Shown here: one piece after another, positions 44,041 through 55,695 of the stretch
Position numbering within the stretch: position 1 is the stretch's first letter
Layout: each line of letters begins with the position of its first letter
Source of the DNA: Nannobrachium achirus
Taxonomy: Eukaryota; Chordata; Actinopteri; Myctophiformes; Myctophidae
Assembly (NCBI GenBank): GCA_963921795.1
Contig: OY997660.1
Coordinates: forward strand, 939,480 to 1,003,479
Direction of reading: 5' to 3'
Length of the DNA: 64,000 bases
Made by a program: the position numbers and the translations under genes
The notes under the pieces: generated by a model
What the model saw: the letters and a program-made list of their open reading frames with translations, nothing else
What the model was told of the DNA's origin: nothing
Databases searched by the model: none

Positions 44041-45412
44041 TAGTTACTATAGAGTGTTATGTTCTGATAGTACTAGTTACTATAGAGTGTTATGTCCTGA
44101 TAGTATTTGTTACTATAGAGTGTTATGTTCTGATTGCGACCGTCAGGGAGCAGTTTACTATGAAAACCTCCACCGGCCGTCCGTCGGTCGGTCACACGTC
44201 ACACGTCACACCTTTGCCCTGCTCATATCTCCGCATCAGTATGACATCACACCACATGTGTACACAAACCTTTGTGTACGTTGCTGTGGCAACAGTCTGT
44301 TGTTGCTGGTTTGTTAGTGTACGTTAGCAACCACCTTAGCAACCATGGTTTTACCCTAGCAACCAACTGTTTACCCTAGCAACCAACTGTTTACCATAGC
44401 AACCATGTTTTTTTACCCTAGCAACCAACTGTTTACCATAGCAACCAGATACGCAGAGCAGGGATCTCCATATATGGGCATAAACAGGTGACATCACACT
44501 GATGTCAGATACTCAGAGCACGGATTTCTCCATAATATATGGGCATAAAAGGGATTCTGTTAGGGATCTCCATATATGGGCATAAAAGGGATTCTGTTAG
44601 GGATCTCCATATATGGGCATACAAGGGATTCTGTTAGGGATCTCCATATATGGGCATAAAAGGGATTCTGTTAGGGATCTCCATATATGGGCATAAAAGG
44701 GATTCTGTTAGGGATCTCCATATATGGGCATAAAAGGGATTCTGTTAGGGATCTCCATATATGGGCATAAAAGGGATTCTGTTAGGGATCTCCATATATG
44801 GGCATAAAAGGGATTCTGTTAGGGATCTCCATATATGGGCATAAAAGGGATTCTGTTAGCTGTTAGTGATCTCCATATATGGGCATAAAAGGGATGCTGT
44901 TAGGGATCTAGAGTGTTATGTTCTGATAGTATTAGTTACTATAGAGTGTTATGTTCTGATAGTATTAGTTATTATAGAGTGTTATGTTCTGATAGCACTA
45001 TAGTTACTATAGAGTGTTATGTTCTGATAGTATTAGTTACTATAGAGTGTTATGTTCTGATAGTACTAGTTACTATAGAGTGTTATGTTCTGATAGTATT
45101 AGTTACTATAGAGTGTTATGTTCTGATAGTATTAGTTATTATAGAGTGGTATGTTCTGATATTACTAGTTACTATAGAGTGTTATGTTCTGATAGTAATA
45201 GTTACTATAGAGTGTTATGTTCTGATAGCACTAGTTACGATAGAGTGTTATGTTCTGATAGCACTAGTTACTATAGAGTGTTATGTTCTGATAGCACTAG
45301 TTACTATAGAGTGTTATGTTCTCATAGCACTAGTTACTATAGAGTGTTATGTTCTCATAGTACTAGTTACTATAGAGTGTTATGTTCTGATAGTACTAGT
45401 TACTATAGAGTG
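44041..45412. repeat. 33-bp minisatellite, interrupted
   Basis: Unit contains GTTACTATAGAGTGTTATGT and TCTGATAGTA. Three units at 44041-44130, then an insertion, then about 15 units at 44910-45412. First units are at 43250-43305. The 11-codon period yields artefact frames of 170-178 residues. Confidence 0.92.
44131..44905. mobile_element. Element with 37-bp CCATATATGG minisatellite, inserted in the 33-bp array
   Basis: Left 110 bp equal the left end of the element at 17443. Then a TAGCAACCA-type repeat (44325-44450), then a 37-bp tandem array. Perfect CCATATATGG boxes start at 44468, 44570, 44607, 44644, 44681, 44718, 44755, 44792, 44829 and 44872. Confidence 0.8.
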
Positions 45413-45845
45413 TTTGGTCCATGTTTGGACTCAGCTTTATCTCCTGTGAGGAAGAAAAAGCAGTTTAAGTTGCTCCACCAAAACTGTGACAGTATTTCTA
45501 CTTGGATACTTTCCCCACCTCAGTAAATTGGGCACTCACAGGGCGGGGGAGGGGAAGCTCCAGCTTCATTAGAGTCGAGGGGCTTCCAAAAAGCCCCCTG
45601 GGGGGGAAAGGGCGGAGCCAGTTGCTCTTTTTAACGAGCGTTCCAGACAAGGCCAGAACGAGTCGGGCCCCGCGGACTCCATTCCACTCTAAACCCTGGA
45701 ATCCACCCCAGATTATGGAGGCCCCCGGGGACCCCCTTTAACAGGGCCCCGCCCCCGGGTGGATCCCACTTCTGACACCAGCACTGGCTGGTGTTTGCAA
45801 ACAAGACGCGCACGAGCGCACAAACAAACACACGCACACATGCAC
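45413..45845. other. Unassigned GC-rich sequence
   Basis: No gene supported; locally GC-rich between 45535 and 45770. Confidence 0.4.
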
Positions 45846-45946
45846 GCATACACACACACACACACACACACACCCTGGTTATTGGCTCTGGCTCTGAGCC
45901 AATAACCAGGGTGTCTGGGCCTGTAAACAACAAGCCATTAGGAGCT

Positions 45947-46038
<92 letters not shown>
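45846..46038. repeat. Two (CA)n tracts separated by a perfect 17-bp hairpin
   Basis: CA tracts at about 45849-45871 and 45950-46038. Between them, ACCCTGGTTATTGGCTC (45872-45888), a 7-nt loop and its exact complement (45896-45912). Confidence 0.9.
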
Positions 46039-46040
<2 letters not shown>

Positions 46041-46499
46041 AGGGGAAGCCCACTGGAAACTGGCCCTCTTTTCTGTCATTTCGGAACAAATAGAACCAAT
46101 TTAATCCATCCTTATCCATCCAGGGTCCATTTGGTTCCATATGTACCCTCTCAGGGCTCTATTTTGATTAAGTACCAGCTCTTATGCCTTAACTTAAAAG
46201 ACTGTCACCAAACTTTTCATCAGAGTTCCGATTTTCCAACGTACAGCTTTCAGAACTCTAATTTGGGGTAATGCTTTTCAAAAGATGCCAGTGACGCAAT
46301 TTTGTAGTTGAACCGGACCTTTCCGACGAAAAGTTCGGTGGTCGGAGACAATATGGACAGTAGGGTCCATTTGGTTCCATTTGTACACTCTCAAATGAAA
46401 AATACAGTTTTCACTCTCTCTCTCTCGCGCTGACTCATTGTGACATCACTTCATAAAAGGCTCTGACATCACGTATGAGTCAACAGAAAATCTCTCTGA
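46039..46499. other. Non-coding with two copies of a dispersed motif
   Basis: GGGTCCATTTGGTTCCAT occurs at 46123-46140 and 46363-46380, 240 bp apart. No gene. Confidence 0.5.
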
Positions 46500-47396
46500 G
46501 TGTGTATGTTATGTATGTATGTATGTATGTAATCCGCGTATCTCGGGAACCGTTTGTCCCTCCGGCTTCAAATTTGGCACGCACGTTCCCCGCCGCAGCA
46601 GATAGTGCAGTGCCCGGCCTCGACTCGACCTGATACGCGATTTTCCGGAACCCTGTGCGAAAGGTTCGGATTCTACGTATGCAGAGCTGATGTCTGACAT
46701 CAGGGTTTTCCGTAACCGGCACTGTGTCTGCAGACATCTCCATATATGGGCATAAATGGACACAGGCAAACAGATGGTCAAAAGGGGTCCTATACAAAAG
46801 GTATAATGGGGTTTGCTTGCCTGGTTAATAAACCAGACCGAACACAACAACACCCCCTGGCGGTAGTGGTGTTGTAGTACGGTCTGGCACCGATCCATTG
46901 AGATTCTATTTCCTCAAACAGCTTCAAGGGTTGGCCAATCAGGGTTGTATGCTTGGGGCACGTGGTTTCTGTAAGCTTGGGGTACGTGGTTTGGGGCAAA
47001 CCCCAGAAATGAAAACTCTTCCTGAAATCCCAGACTGTCTTCCCAAAACGAAGTGTGTCATAGAGGCTGGCAACACCAGGCAAGGGGTTTGCATTACACA
47101 GACTTCGGCACGCGCGTTCCCCACCGCCGCAGGGAGTGTAGTGCCTGGCCTCGACCCGACCCGATACGCGGTTTTACGGAACCGGCGAAAGGTTCGGAAT
47201 CTCCGTATGCGGAGCTAATGTCTGACATCATTGTTTTCCGGAACCGGCACTGTCTCTGCAGAGATCTCCATATGGGCATAAAATAGACGCAGACAGACAG
47301 ATACAAATATCTCCATATATGGGCATAAATGGACACAGGCAAACAGATGGTCAAACGGATCCTATGACAACAGGTATAATGGGGTTTGCATTAAAC
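46500..47396. repeat. Direct repeat of a ~260-bp non-coding block
   Basis: (TATG)n at 46506-46530. About 46560-46815 and 47105-47395 share GGCACGC, CGACC, GATACGCG, AAAGGTTCGGA, CATCTCCATATATGGGC-type and GACACAGGCAAACAGATGGT segments. Between them an imperfect hairpin includes ACCAGACCG and CGGTCTGG (46832-46887). Confidence 0.75.
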
Positions 47397-47719
47397 GGTG
47401 GGGCAGTTGACAGGTTACCATGGTTACATATTGAATGTTGAAATCCATATACATAGATACCCGACACATCTCATTAACTCACTTAGCGCCGATCGACTTC
47501 TAAATCGACATTGTTATTATGGACTTCCCTGCCGATCGACTCTCAAATCGACTTTTATATAAAAGCAATTTTTTAGCAATTTTTTCAATGTATTAGCGGC
47601 CCAAACGGTTTTTTATTACCTTGTACTGGCTGTGACGATAGACTGTGGAAAAAAAAGGATGAGTCGATGACGTCACTGGTATTCAGTCCTTGTCTGTGCA
47701 AGATGTCTATGTAAACCCA
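47397..47719. other. TTAA-type element cut by the LINE
   Basis: TTAACTCACTTAGCGCC at 47474-47490, then repeated CGATCGACTTCTAAATCGAC-like words. The LINE begins directly after. Confidence 0.5.
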
Positions 47720-50700
47720 AAGGTTTGTTCTGTGGCCATCTAAACATCCAGAGTATGGTAAATAAGCACAGTGAGCTAGAAAATCTGCTTGTAAACTCTA
47801 ACATTGACTGTTTAGGTCTGACGGAAACATGGTTAAAGCGGTCATCCCCAGATGCCTTAGTGAGCATGCCTGGTTACAAGGTGTTCAGAAGGGACAGAGT
47901 AACTGGGAAGGGTGGGGGGGCCCTGCTTTATATCAAGAACACCTTACAATGTAAGCAAATTGTATGGCCCACTGAGATCCAGGCCGAATGTGTAGGTGTA
48001 GAAATTACACTATCCACAGAGATGAAGTTCACTCTAATTTGCTTATACCGTCAGCCATCAGCTAAAGTAGAAGTATACGACCAGCTAAAGACCATCCTCA
48101 CGGCGTGTGATTTTAATCAAGAAGTAATACTAATTGGTGATACAAATGTTAACTAGGACGATAAAAAAATAAGGAAAAATCTTAAACTGGTAACAGACCA
48201 CTATAATCTGACCCAATTAATAGAGCAACCTACAAGAATAACCAGTCACTCAGCAACCAAGATAGATTTACTGTTTTCAAATAAAGTGGAAAGAATCGCT
48301 AAAACATTTAACTTTGTGACAGGTCTCTCTGATCACAACATAATATTCTTTTCCAGAAAACTCTCAAAACAGGCGTTTAGCAAAGCTCAGTCCCAGCCTA
48401 TAGTCAAAACAATCCCAAAACATCTGCAACATAGCCTTGAGGTTGCCCTACAAGGGCTTGAGTGGGATGATTTACACTCATGTGATGATGTTGAGACCGG
48501 ATGTAATATCCTGCTTTCCAAAATTGGCAGGGTAATGGAATCTTTCACCAGAGGTGGTAACCAGAGGAAAGGGAGAAAAATTACTCTACCTTGGGTCGAT
48601 AAAAAATGTAGAGATCAAATGAAAACCAGAGATTTACTGCTTAAAAAGGCATTAAAATCTGGCCTGACAACGGACAGACAGCTATTCACACATGCTAGAA
48701 ACAAAGTCACAAATTTCTTAAGGAAGGCTAAAGCTGGATTTTATATCTCCATCATAGAGAGTGCCAGAGGAAATGGAAAAAAAGTGTGGGAATACATAAA
48801 TAAACTGACAGGGAAATACTATAAGCAGGATAATAACAACTTAGAACTTAAAATAGATAATGTCCTGGTGAAAGATCCCCACACGCTTGCTAGCAATCTA
48901 ATGCTGTTTTTTCTAAACTCTGTGTATGAAATCACACAGTTGTTCAGACCCTCTAAGTTTGTTTCACGCCCTGTTCAAAATGATCTCCCCATTTTTAATT
49001 TGGAGGAAGTCACAGAAAACGAGGTGACAAACATTGTCAGATCACTGAAAGCATCCAAAGCTAAAGATGCACACGGGCTAGACACAAACTTTCTTAAAAC
49101 AAATATTGACTCTCTGGTGGCACCAATCACACATCTGGTAAATCTGTCCATAAGAAAATGCACTGTCCCAACTCAGTGGAAAGCTGCTGTTATAACACCT
49201 ATATTCAAATCTGGCTCAAAAACGGACATATCAAACTATAGACCCATAAGCATCTTACCTGTTATATCAAAAGTGGCTGAAAAGTGGATTGTAAAGTCTA
49301 TTGTTAAACATCTAGACAAAGGCTACACCCCTCTGCATCCTATGCAGTTTGGGTTTCGAGCCTTCCACTCCACTGAGTCAGCAAATTGCTTATTCATTGA
49401 AAAGTTAAAGTGTGCTTTGAACAAGGCCCCATGCGCAATGGCAGTATTTTTAGATTTCAAGAAAGCATTTGACTCTGTCAGCCATCAGGTCCTCTTGTCC
49501 AAACTAACACATTTCAACTTGTCCCCAGAGGCCATCAAATGGTTTACATCATACCTATCAAATAGAGAACAGTGTGTAAGCATAAATGGCATCAAGTCTC
49601 CTTATCACACTTGCTCGGTTGGTGTCCCCCAGGGATCAATAGTAGGACCAATTCTGTTTTCTCTGTTCATAAACGACCTACCTGATGTATGTAAAGATGT
49701 ACATATCCAGATGTACGCAGATGATGCGGTTATACTGACTCATGGAAAGAGCTATGTAGAGGTGTCAACGGTTTTAACTTCTGTTCTGACCAGCGTTCAG
49801 GACTGGCTTACAGACTCATGCCTGCTCCTGAATGCAAAAAAGACGGTCTGCATGGCTTTTTCCAAAAGACCAGTTGTGATGGAGTCATCAAATGTGTTTC
49901 TGGGTGGAGAGGAACTTGAACTTGTGCCAGAGTTCAAGTACCTCGGGGTCATGTTAGACTCAACCCTAACCTTTAAAAAACATGTAAAAAAGGTTACAAA
50001 CACAATCAAGTTCAACCTTCAGAACTTTAAACAAATCAGACCTTTTTTGGCAGTTAGTGCTGCTAAATCTTATCTCCAATGCATGATCCAATCACACATT
50101 GAGTACTGTTTCACAAACTGGTCTTGCACAGGTATAACGATTCTCAAACCCATTGAACAGCTATATAAGAGTGCGCTTAAGGTATTCGATAGGAAACCCC
50201 GCTCATATCACCATTGTAATATTCTTCAGAGGTACCGTTTTTTGAGTTTTGCTAATTTTAAGGTATTTAAACAGGTCAGTATCATATATAAGACCCTAAA
50301 TGGTCTATGCCCACCTCCCCTAAAGGAATTCATAAAAAGGAAGCCCGATAGAGGACTCAATACTAGAGCAATCACTAGAGGGGATTGCGAAGTACCGTAC
50401 CGGGTAACCGCTTTTGGAAAAAAACACCCTTTCAGTGCAGGGATGTTCAATCTGGAATGACCTACCTCTAACAATAAGAGACTGTTTGTCATTTCCATCC
50501 TTCAAGTTCAATCTAAAAAAATGGTTAGTTGACAATCAAACCTGTGACCATGTATAGTTTTAAGAGTACAGCTCATGTCATGTACGTATATTTTTAACTT
50601 TTCTTTTCTAATGTAGGGTACTGTTAGTAATATGTGTTGTTTTGTTGTTTTCTCTTGGTTGAGGAAAAATAGTATTTGTATGTATGTTCTTAGGCGCCCT

Positions 50701-50870
50701 CTCCTAATGTAGGGTTACTGTTTGTTGGTATGTATTGTTTTGTCTTCATGTGGGGACTACGGATGAAATTTAGCATTCTTGCTAATTCCGGCTTATTTAC
50801 ATTGCTTTCATGTAGTGTTCATTAATATGCATTGTCCCGTCTAAATAAACAAATAAAGTAAAGTAAAGAT
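47720..50870 (+). mobile_element. Jockey-superfamily-like LINE, nearly intact, (TAAAG)n tail
   Basis: Order: endonuclease, RT, short 3' UTR, tail AAATAAAGTAAAGTAAAG at 50852-50869. The 5' end is truncated at the beginning of the endonuclease domain. It differs from the L2-like copies elsewhere in the window. Confidence 0.8.
47725..50557 (+). pseudogene. LINE endonuclease-reverse transcriptase with one nonsense codon and one frameshift
   Basis: One frame runs from 47725 to 50460 except for a single TAG at 48154-48156, probably a former Trp codon in the GDTNVN(W) endonuclease motif. Before it: GHLNIQS, LTETWL and the GGALLYI segment; after it: TKIDLLFSN and GLSDHN, completing the endonuclease. 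RT motifs: NYRPISILP, FLDFKKAFDSV, VGVPQGSIVGP and MYADDAVIL (YADD at 49714-49725), all intact. Near 50440 a frameshift separates the conserved WNDLP end, which continues in another frame to a stop at 50555-50557. Two lesions in about 2.8 kb suggest recent death. Confidence 0.85.
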
Positions 50871-51274
50871 GGCAGTCCCCAGCCGTTAGCCTGCTACTGT
50901 CATACTGTCCATATCCATAACGCCGCTTCAGTAGGTCGGATTTTCATTCAGATTTTTTTGTGTGGCTTCTGCATCCGACCATTTGCCCGGTCGATAGGTC
51001 AATTTGAAAGATCTGCGACGAATCGATCTGCTACAGCGCGTTGTTGACTCCGGCCCGCAGCCATTTTAAAACCCATAGAGGAGGGACTGGGAGGGGCGCT
51101 TCACACAGCTCCACACGGAGACCTGTGATGTTTACAGTGTTACGATGGCGCGCTCTGGTGGTGTTTTTGGGGGTTGTTTGTTCAAACTCAGACTATTGAT
51201 CACATTAAAATATTTCCTGGCGTTATTAGCGCACATCCATATTTTAAGTTGGCTGGGAATGGGTTTTAAGTCTG
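50871..51274. other. Non-coding sequence between LINE and helicase remnant
   Basis: No gene recognised. GC-moderate, with ATTTTAAAACCCATAGAGGA near 51063. Confidence 0.4.
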
Positions 51275-51346
51275 ACCTCACAAGCCCCATATTTGGACCT
51301 GGACGACCTCATGCTGCTTAGAAACCTGCAAGCAGGTCCTGGCCAC
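51275..51346 (+). pseudogene. Helitron PIF1-like helicase remnant, left part
   Basis: One frame reads QAPYLDLDDLMLLRNLQ, corresponding to the MLLRNL motif of Helitron helicases. It is cut at 51346 by the LTR element and continues in the same frame at 55173 once that element and one GCCAC copy are removed. Confidence 0.7.
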
Positions 51347-51899
51347 TGAAATGTAAATTAATATTAATGTTAAATATGGATTATGGATAAAATCCATAAC
51401 CAAAATAAGAAGAGACGAGCCAAAGGACTGATCTTAGATTGCTGTATTGAGGAGAGACAGACAAGGTAGACAGACAGTTCTAAATCTCTCCCCACCCTAA
51501 CGGTAGGTCGAGCATTCTCTCTTCCAAAATGGAAGTTACATTCAGTATATAAAGACATACAGTTTATGACAGTAAGAAGCGTGGAACATATTGATTCGTT
51601 CCCATATCATAACAAGGAAGTAACAGGAAGAAAGTGCCACGTAGTGTTTTCCACCACTAGTGACTTATATCAGACAGAGGAAGACAGTGAGTCTGGTGAC
51701 ATACAGTATAAACCAAAACATGATTCTATTCAGGGCATTCAAAGTTATTATGACCTTTAATCAGTTTGCCTGAACCTACAGTATGCGACTAAAATGTGGT
51801 CTCTTATATACTGTACGTTCAGTTCATATTATGCCTTTATATGGTCATATGAGACTCATACACCAATAACATAATTATGTATCATAATTTATCCTAACA
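51347..51899. repeat. Left LTR
   Basis: TG...CA bounded, 553 bp, near-identical to 54611-55167. Contains TATATAAAG near 51546, a possible TATA box on the plus strand. Confidence 0.9.
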
Positions 51900-52123
51900 A
51901 TCTATCCTTTTCATATTTGTATGAGGTTCATATGACCTCCATATTAAACATTTTATCAGGGTAATATTTTGATAATGAAAGATAAAGGACTGTAATATTT
52001 TTTTTAAAGGGAACTGGAATAAATCCTTAAAGTTTAAAGAAATGTGACACATCATTCATCGTTTGTACAGATGAATGAAGACAAATAAAGAAAGAAAACA
52101 AATAAAAGATGAATTGAAAAGTC

Positions 52124-52156
52124 GGTGATGACGGTGATGATGATGATGATGATGAC

Positions 52157-52199
<43 letters not shown>
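52124..52199. repeat. (GAT)n microsatellite
   Basis: About 24 GAT/GAC triplets inside the LTR element. Confidence 0.95.
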
Positions 52200-53097
52200 T
52201 GGTGGGGCATTGTAGAGACGTGAGGGAGGAGGACGCAGGATGCAGTTGATGTGGGGTTGCTTCTGGGTCTCTTCTCAGGTAGTTCCTATACGGGGCAGAG
52301 GACTTGGCCAGTTTACTGTTTCCAAAACAATTTAGTTCATCATGATAGTGTTTGTACTACACATGGCATCACAACAGTGCAACAGGAACTCACCGACCAG
52401 GCACGATTTTTACATCGTGCCGCTGCGGTGGATTGGCATGCACTGCTGGCCTGGCCTCAGGTTGTGGTTCGTCTGCACCCCATCAGTCAGGTGGTTTTCG
52501 ATGATGACCCGATTCTCCTTCCCCACACTGCTCCTCCTCCGTCACCGTCAGCCCATGTAACAGAAACATTTCAAATTAAGTTTCAAATAAATCTTAAATC
52601 AATGAAAAACCAAATTAAATAAATTAAAATCAAATCAAAATTAAATTAAAATCAAAATGAATCCTTAAACACTCCCCTTTTGTTACAACTTATAGTTGTG
52701 ACATAACAGTTATAATAAAATAATTTAAATTATTTAAATCAATGAAAAAGGGCTTTAAATCATACACTGTACACATACAGTATAGCAGTGAGGAAGGGAT
52801 AGTGAGTTACTAGACACTGTGTCTAGTACCAGTAAGACGCCCAAAGAGGACCTTGGCTTAATCAGCCGTCCTGCTCAGGAATGGGATGACATGACATTGA
52901 AGGTTGTTATGGCAACTAAGGAGATAGAGGACTATGGGTATTGGAGTTCTTAACAGTAAGAGAACAGGACAATTAAACAAAATACTTCAGAGAGTAAACA
53001 ATCAGAATGTTGTTGAAAATGGAAGAGAGGAGGTCAAAACACTCTCACATGTTCCCAAAACATGATATCAGACACAAAAACATGGCCTTGGCTGGCA

Positions 53098-53252
53098 GGT
53101 GCACACACACTCTGCTCTCAGACAGGCACACACACACAATTGCACGCTCACATGCACGTCGACGAAGAGAGAGAGGGGGGGGGGGGTTGAGCTCACACAC
53201 TCCACCTCAAACCCACGCACGCACATGCATGCACGCACACACACATACAGTA
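53098..53252. repeat. CA-rich low-complexity tract
   Basis: Alternating CACACA and GCACGCA stretches around a G-run at 53175-53186. Confidence 0.85.
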
Positions 53253-54610
53253 CAGTAAATTCATTCTCACAGAATCCATTCAGATACACCCAGAAGCCTC
53301 CGGGAGGTTTTAAAACTTAACGTTACAACATATTAAATTAATTTAGACTTGTTCCTGACTCCCCCACACTGTGTCGCGACTACAGCGAGGGAGTGAGGGA
53401 CAGATAAGAGTAAACGGGAATTATCGATACTGTAAACACAACCATAGTCCTATAGAAGGCTCTAAAATCTTAATGTTACAATATATAATATTAATTTAGA
53501 CATCATAATTTAGTTAGTTATTCTTAATCTTAAATCTTAACTTTAATTTCTCAGAGACATTTTAAAACGTCTTAAAAGTACTTAATATTACAGAAAACAG
53601 AACTGGTCCATAGTCAAAGATAAAATATTGCTTCTCATTTTCCAATGGCTTGGCGCAAAGCCATGAAACTGAGAGACCCAAATAAACACAGTATTATCGG
53701 TACAGTGAACATAACAGTAACAAACTGACAAATACTGACCATTCATATGGTCCAGACATAACAGTAAAAAGCTATAACCGCAACTGACTAGAAGTACTCG
53801 TTAAATTCAGGCCGACTAGAAGTACTTGCCCTAGGTTATAAGCCAAACAAATAATGACCATTCATAGGGTCCAAACAAACTGACAAAAGAACAAGTTGAA
53901 CAACAACTTGTGGACAAAAACGACTGTACCGAAAAAAGTTAAAGTATGGAAATATTTGTCTCTGCTTCCTCATCACAACGAGAGAGCGAGAGCAAACCAG
54001 AAATAGTTAAAAATAGATTAGGGATTGTGCACACCTCCCTTAAACTTTCAAAGAAGAAACAAAGAGTTTTACGACCAATCTGTATCTAGATAAGGGTTTA
54101 ATTTACGACGCGTGTCAAACCAAAACATTATTTAGGAGCTTTCCGACTCCTCCGACGGAGGGAGAACACATAATTCACAATTATCTTAATTATCATTACA
54201 TTAACATCGTTAATTCAAAATTCAAAGACACGACACATTACGGGGACTAAGTAAATATGTACTTATCTTAATCAACTTAGGAATTTGCCAGGCGTAGAAA
54301 TCCAGGCGCAGACAGGGACCGGGGGAGTATCCAACCTCTAGTGTCCGATGGTCCAACACGGTCCGCTGCTCCCGGATGTCCACGCAGGTTCCACATTAAT
54401 CCAAAACTCAGATAACACTGTTGTCCAAATAAAATCCTTTGTCTGAAAATACAACAATGTAGAGATTTTCCTGGCAGGTTCCAGATACGTGTTGCAACAT
54501 TGTTCCACCGGGGGAGAGAAAGTGAACCTTAAATGGCTAACAGCCTGAACACTTATCCGTCCCTCAGTCGGCCAATGTTACAAACAGTATCCTCGCTCGA
54601 TTAGGACCAT

Positions 54611-55167
54611 TGAAATGTAAATTAATATTAATGTTAAATAAATATGGATTATGGATAAAATCCATAACCAAAATAAGAAGAGACGAGCCAAAGGACTGAT
54701 CTTAGATTGCTGTATTGAGGAGAGACAGACAAGGTAGACAGACAGTTCTAAATCTCTCCCCACCCTAACGGTAGGTCGAGCATTCTCTCTTCCAAAATGG
54801 AAGTTACATTCAGTATATAAAGACATACAGTTTATGACAGTAAGAAGCGTGGAACATATTGATTCGTTCCCATATCATAACAAGGAAGTAACAGGAAGAA
54901 AGTGCCACGTAGTGTTTTCCACCACTAGTGACTTATATCAGACAGAGGAAGACAGTGAGTCTGGTGACATACAGTATAAACCAAAACATGATTCTATTCA
55001 GGGCATTCAAAGTTATTATGACCTTTAATCAGTTTGCCTGAACCTACAGTATGCGACTAAAATGTGGTCTCTTATATACTGTACGTTCAGTTCATATTAT
55101 GCCTTTATATGGTCATATGAGACTCATACACCAATAACATAATTATGTATCATAATTTATCCTAACA
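54611..55167. repeat. Right LTR
   Basis: 557 bp, same as the left LTR plus 4 bp near its start. Followed by the GCCAC target duplication. Confidence 0.9.
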
Positions 55168-55519
55168 GCCACACTCTCAAGAATGGCACCAGAATGGTGG
55201 TAATGCAAATGATCATTGAGTGAGAGATTGTAGTAGGCACAAAGAGGAGTGAAACAATCTTCCTACCAAGAATACCTCACTATGACAGAGGTGAGCTTCC
55301 CTTCACCTTCATTAGACGACAGTTCCCTATCCGTTTAGCTTTCTCTGTTACCATCAATAAGGGTCAGGGCCAAGAGAATGAACCAGTTGGCATCTACTTG
55401 CCTCAACCTGTGTTCGCTCATGGCCATCTACACAGCCTTTTCCAGAGGTTGTAAAAGTTTTCATTGTGGATAATGACAAGGGCATTACTGACAACATTGT
55501 TTATAGCGAACTCCTTTAG
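55168..55519 (+). pseudogene. Helitron PIF1-like helicase remnant, right part
   Basis: Frame from 55173 gives NGTRMVVMQ, a stop at about 55218, then FLPRIPHYD, FIRRQFPIRLAFSVTINK and GQGQ, then VGIYLPQPVF and HLHSLF, which are helicase motifs V-VI and the C-terminus of Helitron Rep/helicase proteins. After a one-base shift near 55448 it continues VKVFIVDNDKG and NIVYSEL to TAG at 55517-55519. Dead copy; Helitron 3' end not located. Confidence 0.85.
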
Positions 55520-55657
55520 GATAATGAGCATAAAGGGACACAGACAGATGCAGAGATGTCCATATATGGCCAAGTAATGGGTGTTGAACATTGTTTTGGT
55601 TAGAGTAGGTAGGCAGACTTTTGTTTCACTACACTAGTTACTTGTTTATACTATATA
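55520..55657. other. Non-coding, one CCATATATGG box
   Basis: CCATATATGG at 55560-55569 with GGACACAGACAGATGCAGAG, the same context as at 46731 and 47280. No gene. Confidence 0.5.
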
Positions 55658-55695
55658 TGTGGTGGAGAGAGTCACAGCCCCAGCCTGAAGCCATA

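Larger units (their letters stand above)
51347..55167. mobile_element. Young non-coding LTR retrotransposon, 5-bp TSD GCCAC
   Basis: LTRs at 51347-51899 (553 bp) and 54611-55167 (557 bp) start TGAAATG and end CTAACA; as read they differ only by a 4-bp indel. GCCAC stands directly before the left LTR (51342-51346) and directly after the right (55168-55172). The 2.7-kb interior has no gag, protease, RT or integrase that I can find, only small frames, a GAT repeat and a CA-rich tract. A primer-binding site and polypurine tract are not evident at the usual places. It resembles a large non-autonomous (LARD-like) element. The 64-residue frame in each LTR is probably incidental. Confidence 0.9.

Noticed and set aside
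44913..45526. Overlapping 170-178-residue reading frames with an 11-residue period
   Set aside because: They are translations of the 33-bp minisatellite; no start context, composition or homology supports a protein.
51566..51760. 64-residue protein encoded identically in both LTRs
   Set aside because: Identity follows from LTR identity; no homology or selection signal can be claimed.
52251..52622. 123-residue frame inside the LTR element
   Set aside because: No similarity to gag, pol or env that I can recognise; composition and position look like chance.
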